Assembly (NCBI GenBank): GCA_023663655.1
Contig: JAMPGZ010000001.1
Location: forward strand, 221,952 to 285,951
Direction: 5' to 3'
Length of the DNA: 64,000 nucleotides
Source of the DNA: Lachnospiraceae bacterium
GTDB lineage: Bacteria; Bacteroidota; Bacteroidia; Bacteroidales; Muribaculaceae
A program made the translations under genes and the position numbers. The notes under the pieces are model-generated. The model saw only the letters and a program-made list of their open reading frames with translations. It was not told the origin of the DNA and did not search any database. Shown piece after piece: positions 8,657 to 17,865 of the stretch (position 1 is the stretch's first letter; each line of letters begins with the position of its first letter).

Positions 8657-9517
8657 ATGAAGAAAGTATTAGTTGCTATATTAACATTCATTTCCGTGAT
8701 AGCATCAGCACAGAACAAGCCTGAGGTAATAAAACTATGGCAGGACGGAGCACCCGAATCAAATGGTCTTGATCCCGCCAAAATGGTTGTCACCGATTCA
8801 CGTGCGTCAGCCACCACCGAGGCTGTGATCACGCTCTACAAGCCGTCAAAGCCCAATGGCACGGCAATTGTAGCCTGTCCCGGAGGAGGATATGCACATC
8901 TTGCCCTCGCCCATGAAGGTAAGGACATGGCTTCATGGATGAACGCAATGGGGGTAACCTATATCGTTCTGCAATACAGGATGCCCAACGCTCACTCCAC
9001 TATACCGCTGTCCGATGCTGCGAGAGCGATAAAATATGCGCGCGACCATGCTGAAGAACTTGGCGTGAACCCCTCTAAAATCGGCATCATGGGAGCATCA
9101 GCCGGCGGACATCTCGCCGCATCGGCTGCCACAATGTTTCCCGACGAAGCATCACGTCCCGATTTCCAGATTCTGTTCTATCCCGTAATCACAATGGAGG
9201 CGGGAGTCACCCACAAGGGATCACGCGACAATCTCATAGGCAAAGAAGCCACCGAGGAACTTGTACAGCTCTACAGCCTGGAGAACAGAGTCACTGAACG
9301 CACCCCACAGGCATTCATCATGGTATCGGCTGATGACCGTGCCGTACCCGTGGCAAACAGCCTGCGCTACGCTGAAGCCTTGTCAAACCACGGAGTGCCA
9401 TTCTCACTCCATGTCTATCCCACCGGAGGCCACGGATGGGGCTTCCGCGACAGCTTCATCTACAAACGCCAGTGGACCGGCGAGCTGGAAGCATGGCTGA
9501 GAGTTAGAATCTTTTAA
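8657..9517 (+). CDS. Secreted alpha/beta hydrolase (esterase-like)
   Basis: 286 residues with a signal peptide (MKKVLVAILTFISVIASAQ). The oxyanion region is CPGGGYAHLA, the nucleophile elbow GASAGGH supplies the serine, ADDRAVP the aspartate and GGHGWG the histidine. This triad layout matches the acetyl-xylan-esterase-like / BD-FAE branch of alpha/beta hydrolases, so deacetylation of plant or host glycans is plausible. It lies 18 bases after the DUF5106 gene, in the same transcript. The substrate is inferred only. Confidence 0.83.
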   Translation: MKKVLVAILTFISVIASAQNKPEVIKLWQDGAPESNGLDPAKMVVTDSRASATTEAVITLYKPSKPNGTAIVACPGGGYAHLALAHEGKDMASWMNAMGVTYIVLQYRMPNAHSTIPLSDAARAIKYARDHAEELGVNPSKIGIMGASAGGHLAASAATMFPDEASRPDFQILFYPVITMEAGVTHKGSRDNLIGKEATEELVQLYSLENRVTERTPQAFIMVSADDRAVPVANSLRYAEALSNHGVPFSLHVYPTGGHGWGFRDSFIYKRQWTGELEAWLRVRIF

Positions 9518-9540
9518 TCAACCACAACAGTTATTGAATC

Positions 9541-10884
9541 ATGAGATTGCCTGAGGGATTCATCTGCGAGTTTGAAGGACTTGAGGAGGGGCTGCAAGCT
9601 CCCCCCTCGGTCAGTCTGCGCCTCAATCCGGGCAAGGGTGTGGCACCAGTCACCGGCTCCTCCAAAGTTCCGTGGTGCAGCCACGGAATATATCTTGATT
9701 CGCGTCCTCAATTCACATTCGATCCGGCGATGCACCAAGGACTCTATTACGTCCAGGACGCATCGTCGATGATATACCATCGGATAGTGTCGCAACTCGC
9801 AGGCTCCGAGCCGGTCAACTATCTTGACGCGTGTGCAGCACCGGGAGGAAAAACCACCGCAGCAATCGATGCGCTCCCCTCGGGGTCGCTCGTAGTGGCT
9901 AATGAATATATGTTCCAACGTGCCGAAATATTGGCTGAGAACATAATTAAATGGGGCTATCCCAACTGCATCGTGACCCGTGGTGACACGGCTCGATTCC
10001 GCAAGACCGGAGCCATTTTCGACATCATCGCAGCCGACGTGCCATGCTCGGGAGAAGGTATGTTCCGCAAAGACCCGGAGGCGGTGGCACAATGGACGCC
10101 GGCTCTTGTCGAGGAGTGTGCCGCAAAACAACGCGAGATTGTGGAAAACCTGTGGCGCGCCTTGCGTCCGGGCGGATACCTCATCTACTCCACCTGCACC
10201 TTCAACCGCACGGAAAATGAAGATATGGCGGCATTCATTCTTGAAAATTTCGATGCCGAAGCTGTCAATCTTGACTTCCCTGAAGAATGGGGCATCGTAT
10301 CCCGCGACAATTGCCATCATTTCATCCCCGGAAAAGTGAAAGGCGAAGGACTGACAGTAGCCGTGTTCCGAAAAAACGGGAATTGTGAAAATCGCAACAC
10401 CACTACAGCCGCGTCAAAGAAAAAAGCCAAAAAGGAGACGGTGAAAATACCCGAAGATGTAAAGAATTGGGTCAAAGACTCCGACCGGTTCAAATTCACC
10501 ATCACCGACGATAAACTCATAGCCTCTATCACATCACGTGAAGCCGATGCAGTGGCATCAGCCTGCGATGTGATCTACCGCGGAATTGAAGTCGCCACCG
10601 TGAAAGGAAAAGACTTCATCCCCACTCAGGCACTGGCATTATCCACCGCCCTTAACGGTCAGGCATTCAATACTGCCGAAGTGGATTACGCCACCGCCAT
10701 ATCCTACCTGCGCCGGGAAACAATAATCCTCGAGGACGCGCCCCGAGGATTTGTATTGCTGTCATATAAAGGAGATCCGCTTGGATTTGTGAAAAATCTC
10801 GGCAACCGCGCCAACAACCTGTATCCGCAAAACTGGAGAGTGCTGTCGGCACACGTTCCGGATCACGCTCCTGAAATTATCTGA
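9541..10884 (+). CDS. rRNA cytosine-C5 methyltransferase, RsmB/RsmF (NOL1/NOP2/Sun) family
   Basis: 447 residues. SAM motif I is DACAAPGGKT. The two catalytic cysteines sit in ADVPCSGEGMFRKD and IYSTCTFNRTEN, as in RsmF. A Lys-rich linker (ASKKKAKKETVK, ~residues 293-305) joins a C-terminal PUA-like RNA-binding region. The N-terminal NusB-like domain of RsmB is absent, so RsmF (YebU)-type is favoured. The exact methylated cytosine is not determinable from sequence alone. It starts 24 bases after the esterase gene. Confidence 0.88.
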   Translation: MRLPEGFICEFEGLEEGLQAPPSVSLRLNPGKGVAPVTGSSKVPWCSHGIYLDSRPQFTFDPAMHQGLYYVQDASSMIYHRIVSQLAGSEPVNYLDACAAPGGKTTAAIDALPSGSLVVANEYMFQRAEILAENIIKWGYPNCIVTRGDTARFRKTGAIFDIIAADVPCSGEGMFRKDPEAVAQWTPALVEECAAKQREIVENLWRALRPGGYLIYSTCTFNRTENEDMAAFILENFDAEAVNLDFPEEWGIVSRDNCHHFIPGKVKGEGLTVAVFRKNGNCENRNTTTAASKKKAKKETVKIPEDVKNWVKDSDRFKFTITDDKLIASITSREADAVASACDVIYRGIEVATVKGKDFIPTQALALSTALNGQAFNTAEVDYATAISYLRRETIILEDAPRGFVLLSYKGDPLGFVKNLGNRANNLYPQNWRVLSAHVPDHAPEII

Positions 10885-10886
10885 GA

Positions 10887-12128
10887 TTATCTGACCTGAC
10901 CGTTGCCCCTGACTATGTATTTATAGGTAGTGATTTCGGGTAACGCCATAGGACCGCGAGCGTGAAGTTTCTGGGTGGAGATACCGATCTCGGCTCCGAA
11001 GCCAAATTGTCCTCCATCGGTAAATGCTGTGGACGCATTGACATAGACACACGCGGCATCAATCTCTTTAAGGAAAGCATCCTGCGCCGCCTTATCCTCG
11101 GCAATAATCGCCTCGCTATGGTGGGAGGTGTGATTGCTCACAAAGTCTATAGCTTGCTTAAGCCCGTCGACAGTGGCTATCGACATCTTATAGTCAAGCC
11201 ACTCTCTGCCGAAATCATCAGGCTCAGCCTCATAAAGGTAAGGATATTTCCCTTCGAGAGCCTTATAGGCACGTTGGTCGGCAAATATCATCACCCGCTT
11301 ATCGGCAAGAGGAGCGCATATTTCAGGCAAAGACGACACACGGGCACGGTCAATCACCAGACAATCCAGAGCGTTGCACACACTCACACGGCGTGTCTTG
11401 GCATTGAACACTATATCACGCGCCATCTCCACATTTCCCGACTCATGGACATAGGTGTGGCACACTCCGGCTCCGGTTTCAATCACCGGCACCTTGGCAT
11501 TGTTTCTCACATACTGTATGAGATTCTTGGAGCCTCGCGGGATGATGAGATCCACAAAATCCACAGCGTTGAGCAAGCAAGCGGTAGCCTCATGTCCTCC
11601 CGAAAGAAGATTCACGCAGTCAGTGTCCCAGCCGTTTTGCGACAGCACTCTGCGCATCATCGCCACCACGACACTGTTGGTGTCCTGCGCGTCAGAGCCA
11701 CCTTTGAGAATACAGGCGCTTCCGGCTTTCATGCAGAGCGAGAACACATCAAAAGTCACATTGGGGCGAGCCTCATACACAATTCCAATCACGCCGAAAG
11801 GCACGGTAACCTTGTCGATACGCAACCCATTGGGACGCTCCACGCTCATCAGCGTTATTCCGAGCGGCGACGGCAAGGCGGCAACAGCTCTCATGTCAGC
11901 CACGATGTCGCGAAGTCTCTCCTCAGTGAGAAGAAGGCGGTCACGCTTAGGATTCTCCGGATCCATGCGATCCATGTCGGAGCGGTTCGCTTCAAGAATA
12001 GCCGGGATATTATTCAGCGCCTCATCGGCAACCGCATTTATTATGCGAGATATTTCTTCATCCGTGCGCAGGGCAAGTTTACGCGATGCAGTGCGCGCTG
12101 CCTGAAAAGTTGGGTTTAAAGACTGCAT
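10887..12128 (-). CDS. proA: Glutamate-5-semialdehyde dehydrogenase
   Basis: 413 residues, full length. ProA (gamma-glutamyl phosphate reductase) makes glutamate-5-semialdehyde with NADPH, the second step of proline synthesis. Visible signatures are VPFGVIGIVYEARPNVT, GSDAQDTNS and the active-site cysteine in VCNALDCLVID. It is the last gene of a minus-strand run with proB, from which it is separated only by a small secreted-protein gene. It ends 2 bases from the convergent methyltransferase gene, with no terminator in between. Confidence 0.96.
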   Translation of the reverse strand: MQSLNPTFQAARTASRKLALRTDEEISRIINAVADEALNNIPAILEANRSDMDRMDPENPKRDRLLLTEERLRDIVADMRAVAALPSPLGITLMSVERPNGLRIDKVTVPFGVIGIVYEARPNVTFDVFSLCMKAGSACILKGGSDAQDTNSVVVAMMRRVLSQNGWDTDCVNLLSGGHEATACLLNAVDFVDLIIPRGSKNLIQYVRNNAKVPVIETGAGVCHTYVHESGNVEMARDIVFNAKTRRVSVCNALDCLVIDRARVSSLPEICAPLADKRVMIFADQRAYKALEGKYPYLYEAEPDDFGREWLDYKMSIATVDGLKQAIDFVSNHTSHHSEAIIAEDKAAQDAFLKEIDAACVYVNASTAFTDGGQFGFGAEIGISTQKLHARGPMALPEITTYKYIVRGNGQVR

Positions 12129-12132
12129 GATA

Positions 12133-12678
12133 TCAATTTCCGTTAATGATGTCCTGCATCTCCTTCTCCACAGCCTTTGCCTTCTTCTCTACCTGCTTGT
12201 TATCAATGAGATACAGATAAGTGGCATACCCTGTGATTTTTCCGGCTTCCTCTTCAGCGGCATACTGAAGTATGGCAATATTCCCGTTGGGCGAGCGCCA
12301 CATATAGCAATCTTTAGTCTTAAGCGCTACAGCTTTACCGTAGGCAGCCGACAAAATCACCTTAGCCTGCTCAAACGAAGTCATATCACTATTAGCCGTC
12401 TTCTTATAAAAGCCGATCTGATAGAGTTTATCCTTATAAAAGTTCAGTACAGAGCTGTCCCATTCGATACGTCCCCAGCGAGCCGGAGCATAGGAAAATT
12501 TCTTTTCGAGCCCCTCTTCAACTGTTCTCTTTCTGGGCACATCGCCTACGGCTTCCACACAGCGGTCAAATTTCCAGCCAAATTTAAGATTGCCGGTGCC
12601 GGTGAGTTTTTCAGCAGCATTTGCCGCACTAATCAAGAATAGAGTCAAGACAAATAAAATAGTAAATCGTTTCATCAT
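12133..12678 (-). CDS. Small secreted protein of unknown function
   Basis: 181 residues with a signal peptide (MKRFTILFVLTLFLISAANA). The mature part is mixed, with GWKFDRCVEAVGDVP near the start and KKAKAVEKEMQDII at the end; two cysteines (in DRCVE and KDCYM) could pair. I do not recognise a family. It is embedded between proB (12 bases) and proA (4 bases), so it is co-transcribed with them, yet nothing about it suggests a part in proline synthesis. Confidence 0.7.
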   Translation of the reverse strand: MMKRFTILFVLTLFLISAANAAEKLTGTGNLKFGWKFDRCVEAVGDVPRKRTVEEGLEKKFSYAPARWGRIEWDSSVLNFYKDKLYQIGFYKKTANSDMTSFEQAKVILSAAYGKAVALKTKDCYMWRSPNGNIAILQYAAEEEAGKITGYATYLYLIDNKQVEKKAKAVEKEMQDIINGN

Positions 12679-12690
12679 TAAATAAAAAAG

Positions 12691-13779
12691 TTAGTCAATA
12701 TAAAGATAATCAGTATGTATCAATGGTTTCGCATCACGTTGCCCGATAGTTTCGACAGCGGTTGCGGAATTATATCCGGCTCTTCCCCAGGCTATAGCAT
12801 CGCCGTTGCGGTCGCACACTTTCACGATGTCGCCCTCATCGAAGACACCCTCAATAGCAATTATTCCCACCGGAAGGAGACTCGCGCGGGCGGGAGAGCG
12901 GAGAGCTTCCACCGCTCCATCGTTTATTATCACCCTGCCTTTCGCAAAATCCTCGCTATGGGCAATCCATTTCTTCATGCCCGATGCCGGAGTGCTTGCC
13001 GGATGGAAAAGAGTGTGGGGCACCTCATGGGAAGTGTTCACCAAAAGGTCAAGAAGAATGTTGGGACGCTTGCCGTTGGCAATCATCACGGCTATACCCT
13101 CTTCAGCCACCTTGGTAGCGATGCGGTATTTGGTTATCATTCCGCCACGCCCTAAGGAAGAACGCGATTCGGATATATACTGTTCAGCATCGGAAGAGCG
13201 GCGTATATCAGTGATAAGCTCCGAGCCGGGCAACTTCGGATCGCCGGTGTACACACCGTCGATGTTGCTCAGGATAATCAGAGCCTGCATATCCATCATC
13301 GACGCTATCAGTCCCGACAGTTCGTCGTTGTCGGTAAACATCAGCTCAGTCACCGACACCGTGTCATTCTCGTTGACAATAGGAATCACGTCATTGTCGA
13401 GCATCACCTCCATGCAGTGACGCTGATTCAGGTAGTGGCGGCGTGTGGAGAAATTCTCTTTCGTGGTGAGAATCTGACCGCATGACATCCCGTGCTCTCT
13501 GAACAGTTCGAAATAGCGGTTGATGAGCTTTGCCTGTCCCACCGCCGAATAGAGCTGACGAGCCGACACCGAATCAAGATTCTGGGCGAGATGGAGCTCG
13601 CTCCTGCCCGATGCCACCGCACCTGAAGAAATCATAATGACTTTCACCCCGTGACGGCGCAGATCAGCAACCTGATCCACGATAGCCGACATTCGCGTGA
13701 AGTCGAGCGAGCCGTCGGGACGGGTAAGCACATTAGACCCTATCTTTACCGCTACGCGGTTATATTTCAGTTTACCCAT
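12691..13779 (-). CDS. proB: Glutamate 5-kinase
   Basis: Starting at the ATG at 13779 (MGKLKYNRVAVKIGSNVL), 362 residues, the normal length; an upstream in-frame start would overlap the acyl-CoA synthetase gene. The amino-acid kinase domain shows KIGSNVL, the MISSGAV loop, and NENDTVS. Residues ~270-360 are the PUA domain found in most bacterial ProB. The enzyme phosphorylates glutamate to start proline synthesis and is normally feedback-inhibited by proline. It begins 7 bases after the acyl-CoA synthetase stop. Confidence 0.96.
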   Translation of the reverse strand: MGKLKYNRVAVKIGSNVLTRPDGSLDFTRMSAIVDQVADLRRHGVKVIMISSGAVASGRSELHLAQNLDSVSARQLYSAVGQAKLINRYFELFREHGMSCGQILTTKENFSTRRHYLNQRHCMEVMLDNDVIPIVNENDTVSVTELMFTDNDELSGLIASMMDMQALIILSNIDGVYTGDPKLPGSELITDIRRSSDAEQYISESRSSLGRGGMITKYRIATKVAEEGIAVMIANGKRPNILLDLLVNTSHEVPHTLFHPASTPASGMKKWIAHSEDFAKGRVIINDGAVEALRSPARASLLPVGIIAIEGVFDEGDIVKVCDRNGDAIAWGRAGYNSATAVETIGQRDAKPLIHTDYLYID

Positions 13780-13786
13780 ATCCACC

Positions 13787-15466
13787 TTACTTATTGGCGT
13801 TGTCACCATCAGTGTTACGGATAGCCACGCGGCGTATTTTTCCACTGATAGTCTTAGGCAATTCTTTCACAAATTCTACAATACGCGGATATTTGTAGGG
13901 AGCTGTCACTCTTTTCACATGATTCTGAATCTCCTTTATAAGAGCGGCAGCATCCTCTTCGCCACGCTTTTCATAATCTTTAGCGAGCACAATAGTAGCC
14001 TTCACCACCTGACCGCGTATGTCATCGGGAACGCCTGTGATGGCACATTCCACCACCGCAGGATGGGTCATCAGCGCGCTCTCGACCTCAAAGGGTCCTA
14101 TACGGTAGCCCGACGACTTTATAACATCATCGGTGCGTCCCACAAACCAGAAATATCCGTCCTCATCGCGCCACGCGACATCACCGGTGTGATACAGTCC
14201 GTCATGGCAAGCCTGACGAGTGAGCCGCTCATCATTGAGATACTCCTTGAAAAGGCCCAGCGGACGCTTGTTTCCGTCAAGGTGCACCACTATCTCGCCC
14301 TGCTCTCCATCCTCCACGCGACGACCGTCGGGGGCTATCAGGTCAATGTCATATTCAGGACCCTTTTTACCCATTGAGCCGGGTTTCGGCTCAAGCCAGG
14401 GATAAGTGGCTATGGTGAGCGTGGTCTCGGTCTGTCCGAAACCCTCCATAAGTTTTATTCCGGTGAGTTTCAACCACTCCTCATAGACGCTCGGATTAAG
14501 AGCCTCTCCGGCTATGGTGCAGTATTTCAGTGTCGACAAGTCAAATTTCGACAGATCTTCACGGATGAGAAAGCGGAACACAGTGGGAGGCGCGCAGAAC
14601 GATGTGATACCGTAATTGTGAATCATGTGCAGCACATCGACCGGCTCAAACTTCTCAAAGTCATAGACAAACACGTTGGCTCCGGCAATCCACTGTCCGT
14701 AAAGCTTCCCCCACACAGCCTTACCCCAGCCGGTATCGGCAAGAGTGAGATGAAGGCTGTTCTCATTGAGATTGTGCCAGTAGGACGCTGTGATGATATG
14801 CCCCAGCGGATAGGTGAAATCATGCGCCACCATCTTGGGTTCTCCTGTAGTTCCGGATGTGAAGTAGAGGAGAGACACGTCATCATTGGCGTTGACATCG
14901 GCGGGACGTGTCCAGGCACCGGCATTTTCTATCGACTTGTTGAAGTCATACCAGCCTTCAGGCACAACAGGACCGGTGGAAATCAATGCCTTCAATGTAG
15001 GACATGACGGCAACGCTTTTTCGATGTGGTTCACCACCACCTCGTCGCCGGTAGCGATTATCGCCTTTATCCCCGCCATTTTACACCGGTATATAATATC
15101 CTTTTCCGTAAGCAGATGGGTAGCCGGTATCACGGTGGCACCGAGCTTATGAAGCGCGATTATTGAAAACCAGAACTGGTAATGACGCTTCAGAATGAGC
15201 ATCACCATATCACCCTTTCCTATACCGAGCGAGCTCAGGAATGATGCCGTTTTGTCGCTTTCCCGCTTTATATCGGCGAAAGTGAACTGAATCTTCTCAC
15301 CCTTGTCGTTGGTCCACAACAACGCAGGTTTATCCGGAGCCTCTTGCGCCCAGGCATCAACCACATCATAACCGAAATTAAAATTTTCAGGCACATTGAT
15401 ATGGAAATTCTCCATGAAATCCTCGTAGGAGTCAAATCGGGTTTTATCAAGAAATCTTTCAAGCAT
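13787..15466 (-). CDS. AMP-binding acyl-CoA synthetase (medium-chain/acetyl type)
   Basis: 559 residues of the ANL adenylating superfamily. The P-loop is YFTSGTTGEPKM, further motifs are GFGQTETT, YHTGDVAWRDEDGYFWFVGR, and the C-terminal catalytic lysine lies in PKTISGKIRR. It activates a carboxylic acid to acyl-AMP then acyl-CoA; the closest known relatives are medium-chain (ACSM-like) synthetases. It is 35 bases downstream of an XRE-cupin regulator, a pairing common in Bacteroidota, and immediately upstream of proB. The true acid substrate is unknown. Confidence 0.88.
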   Translation of the reverse strand: MLERFLDKTRFDSYEDFMENFHINVPENFNFGYDVVDAWAQEAPDKPALLWTNDKGEKIQFTFADIKRESDKTASFLSSLGIGKGDMVMLILKRHYQFWFSIIALHKLGATVIPATHLLTEKDIIYRCKMAGIKAIIATGDEVVVNHIEKALPSCPTLKALISTGPVVPEGWYDFNKSIENAGAWTRPADVNANDDVSLLYFTSGTTGEPKMVAHDFTYPLGHIITASYWHNLNENSLHLTLADTGWGKAVWGKLYGQWIAGANVFVYDFEKFEPVDVLHMIHNYGITSFCAPPTVFRFLIREDLSKFDLSTLKYCTIAGEALNPSVYEEWLKLTGIKLMEGFGQTETTLTIATYPWLEPKPGSMGKKGPEYDIDLIAPDGRRVEDGEQGEIVVHLDGNKRPLGLFKEYLNDERLTRQACHDGLYHTGDVAWRDEDGYFWFVGRTDDVIKSSGYRIGPFEVESALMTHPAVVECAITGVPDDIRGQVVKATIVLAKDYEKRGEEDAAALIKEIQNHVKRVTAPYKYPRIVEFVKELPKTISGKIRRVAIRNTDGDNANK

Positions 15467-15501
15467 ATTGCGATATTCTATAGACTGTAGAAATAAATTG
15501 G

Positions 15502-16053
15502 TTATGAGATGATGGCGATAAACTTTGCCGCTTTTTCTCCTATCGTGCGGAATCCGTGGGGCAGCCGAGAATCAAACATGATGCTGTCGCCCTTATGCAG
15601 GCGTGTCACCTTGCCCCCTACCGATATTTCAATCTCTCCCTCAAGCAGATAGTTGAATTCCTGACCTTCATGGGTGTTGAACACAATCTTATTCTCGGTA
15701 GCCGACGGCTCGACAGTCACGATGAACGGAGCCATATTCCTGTTGCGGAATCCGGCGGCGATATCCTGATAGCTGTAAGCCTTTGTGCGTTCGACCTTTA
15801 CCCCTTTTCCTGAACGGGTCACGTAATATGCCGACATTTTAGGCTCCTCACCGAATAACAGCGCCGTCAACTCAATTCCATATTCCGATGCGATTTTGTA
15901 AAGCATACTCACCGGAATGTCAATCTCCCCTTTCTCATATCTTGCAAAAGTCGAGGCGTCGACCCCGCACTTTCCACTCATTTCTTCGACAGTAAGTTCA
16001 AGAGCGTCGCGAAGTCCTCGAAGACGGCTGGCAACTTGCTTTATATGGTCCAT
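15502..16053 (-). CDS. XRE-family regulator with cupin sensor domain
   Basis: 183 residues. Residues ~8-65 form a helix-turn-helix of the XRE/Cro type (VDASTFARYEKGEIDIP); residues ~110-180 form a small-molecule-binding cupin (HEGQEFNYLLEGEIEISVGG, KGDSIMFDSRLPHGFR). The family generally controls an adjacent metabolic gene in response to a ligand held by the cupin. Here the adjacent gene is the acyl-CoA synthetase, so it is the likely target. Two tandem 10-bp repeats upstream (16130-16149) may be its operator. Confidence 0.88.
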   Translation of the reverse strand: MDHIKQVASRLRGLRDALELTVEEMSGKCGVDASTFARYEKGEIDIPVSMLYKIASEYGIELTALLFGEEPKMSAYYVTRSGKGVKVERTKAYSYQDIAAGFRNRNMAPFIVTVEPSATENKIVFNTHEGQEFNYLLEGEIEISVGGKVTRLHKGDSIMFDSRLPHGFRTIGEKAAKFIAIIS

Positions 16054-16079
16054 AAGCTTCTTTAATATATGTTAATCCA

Positions 16080-16087
16080 CAAAGATA
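16080..16087 (-). promoter_or_regulatory. -7 element for the regulator/acyl-CoA synthetase/pro operon
   Basis: Reads TATCTTTG on the minus strand, 27 bases before the regulator start codon. No clear -33 TTTG is seen. Confidence 0.45.
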
Positions 16088-16129
16088 ATAATTAAAAATG
16101 AGATTGGGCATCTTATCGTGCGGATATGT

Positions 16130-16149
16130 CACAGTTAATCACAGTTAAT
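16130..16149. promoter_or_regulatory. Tandem 10-bp repeat, possible operator
   Basis: CACAGTTAAT occurs twice in a row, one helical turn apart, followed by an overlapping palindrome GTTAATTTAAC (16144-16154). It lies about 45 bases upstream of the regulator's -7 element. A binding role is inference. Confidence 0.35.
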
Positions 16150-16240
16150 TTAACATCTTTACATTAACTTTTGTTGACCAAAAAGAACTATCGCTACGGA
16201 AAGATTGTTGAACTTACATGATTTTTAATACATCCTCACC

Positions 16241-16480
16241 ATGAGCGACCGATTAAGCTACGAAGAAAAGAAAGAGCTGCCCGACTCAGTGTTCGGACTG
16301 CCTGAAAGACGAGAATACCCCATGCCCGACGCAGCACACGTGCGTGCCGCCGAAGCATATTTCAGATATTGCCCCGAGGAATTGAAGCCGAAACTCGCAA
16401 AAGCGATCTTGTCGAGAGCCAAGGAATATGGGGTAGACATCGAAAGCCCCGTAATCCTTTCCTACGCTTCAAAAGAGTAG
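16241..16480 (+). CDS. Small DUF6582-like protein
   Basis: 79 residues, no signal peptide. The core FGLPERREYPMPDAAHVRAA with the following YFRYCPEELKPKLAKAI resembles the short DUF6582-type proteins mostly seen in phages and mobile DNA (motif LPE-R-YP--D--H). It stands alone between divergent/convergent chromosomal genes, ending 3 bases before the serine dehydratase stop. Function is unknown; the phage link comes from family memory and could not be tested here. Confidence 0.65.
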   Translation: MSDRLSYEEKKELPDSVFGLPERREYPMPDAAHVRAAEAYFRYCPEELKPKLAKAILSRAKEYGVDIESPVILSYASKE

Positions 16481-16483
16481 AGC

Positions 16484-17692
16484 TTATTCCATCTGACGGT
16501 AATCCTTGGCAAGACCGCCCTCGCTTGTCTCTTTATACAGAGAGGGAAGGTCATGACCTGTCTGCTTCATCACCTCCACCACGCGGTCAAACGACACACG
16601 ATGCGTGCCGTCGGTAAATGCGGCGTAAGTGTTGGAGTCAAGAGCTCGTGCGGCTGCATAGGCATTGCGCTCTATGCACGGAATCTGCACCATGCCGCAC
16701 ACAGGGTCGCACGTCATGCCCAGATGGTGTTCAAGCCCCATCTCGGCAGCATATTCTATCTGTGCCGGGCTTCCGCCAAACAACTGTGACGCTGCGGCGG
16801 CAGCCATCGAACACGCCACCCCGATTTCAGCCTGACATCCGGCTTCAGCACCCGATATCGAGGCGTTGTACTTGACTATATTTCCCACAAGTCCGGCGGT
16901 GGCGAGAGCGCGCAGCACACGCATATCGCTGAAGTCGCGGCTCTTCTGAAGATGATAGAGCACAGCCGGAACTACACCGCATGAGCCGCAGGTGGGAGCG
17001 GTGACGATGCGTCCGCCCGACGCGTTGACCTCGCTGACGGCAAGCGCGTAGGCAAACACCAGCCCGCGCGAACGCAAGTTGTCTCTGAAACCGTTTGCCT
17101 TGATATAATAGTTGGAAGCCTTGCGGCGCAGATTCAGCGGACCGGGGAGCACTCCCTCTTCATCAAGCCCGAGCTCCACGGCGGCTTTCATCGTGTCCCA
17201 CACTTCGGCGAGAAAGTCCCACAGGTCAGGACCCTCGCATTGCAGCACATACTCCCAGTAGCTGCGTCCCGAGCGCTCACACCACGAAAGGATCTCGCTC
17301 ATGTGGTTCATGTCATAAAGATCGGGCGTTTCAAGAGCTTTCGTGCCCTCTTCGGCAAGAGCCCCGCCACCCACACTGTACACAGTCCAGTCATCCATTT
17401 CCGCACCGTCACGGTTATAAGCCTTGAAATTCATGCCATTGGGATGGAACGGAAGAAACACATGAGGCTGCCACACAATCTCAACCGGGGCATGAGGCTG
17501 AAGAGTTTCATTGATAGCGACATCGGTCAAGTGCCCCTTGCCGGTGGCAGCAAGGCTTCCATAGAGTGTGACCACAAACTTTGACGCGTCGGGATGACGT
17601 TTCAAAAACATCTCTGACGCAAGACGCGGACCCATTGTGTGGCTGCTTGACGGACCTCTGCCTATGCGGAAAAGCTCTTTTATAGATTTCAT
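16484..17692 (-). CDS. sdaA: L-serine ammonia-lyase (iron-sulfur type)
   Basis: 402 residues. The N-terminal half holds the regulatory beta domain (IGRGPSSSHTMGPR), the C-terminal half the catalytic alpha domain with cysteines in APTCGSCGVVP and CDPVCGMVQIPCIERNA, which bind an oxygen-sensitive [4Fe-4S] cluster. It converts L-serine to pyruvate and ammonia. The single-chain form is usual in Bacteroidota. It has its own promoter (17719-17748). It may work alongside the cysteine desulfidase 2.5 kb away in making pyruvate from amino acids (inference). Confidence 0.94.
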   Translation of the reverse strand: MKSIKELFRIGRGPSSSHTMGPRLASEMFLKRHPDASKFVVTLYGSLAATGKGHLTDVAINETLQPHAPVEIVWQPHVFLPFHPNGMNFKAYNRDGAEMDDWTVYSVGGGALAEEGTKALETPDLYDMNHMSEILSWCERSGRSYWEYVLQCEGPDLWDFLAEVWDTMKAAVELGLDEEGVLPGPLNLRRKASNYYIKANGFRDNLRSRGLVFAYALAVSEVNASGGRIVTAPTCGSCGVVPAVLYHLQKSRDFSDMRVLRALATAGLVGNIVKYNASISGAEAGCQAEIGVACSMAAAAASQLFGGSPAQIEYAAEMGLEHHLGMTCDPVCGMVQIPCIERNAYAAARALDSNTYAAFTDGTHRVSFDRVVEVMKQTGHDLPSLYKETSEGGLAKDYRQME

Positions 17693-17718
17693 TGCGTTGG
17701 TTTCTTTTTCTTATCCTA

Positions 17719-17748
17719 CAAATATAGTGATTTTCTCAGTGACCGCAA
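17719..17748 (-). promoter_or_regulatory. Promoter of the serine dehydratase gene
   Basis: On the minus strand, TTG (17746-17748), 19-base spacer, TATATTTG (17719-17726), 27 bases before the start codon. Confidence 0.5.
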
Positions 17749-17865
17749 CAACCGAAATTTCATATCCGCCCCTAAGACACGCTTTTAACACGCTTTAATC
17801 ACCTTTAAGCCACCTACTATATATAAAATAGTGATTTCACGATGGCAAATTTGTAAATAATTTTG

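Noticed and set aside
10962-12119. Long + strand open frame opposite proA
   Set aside because: It is antisense to a clearly conserved gene, rich in His/Arg/Ser as expected for a shadow frame, with no domain.
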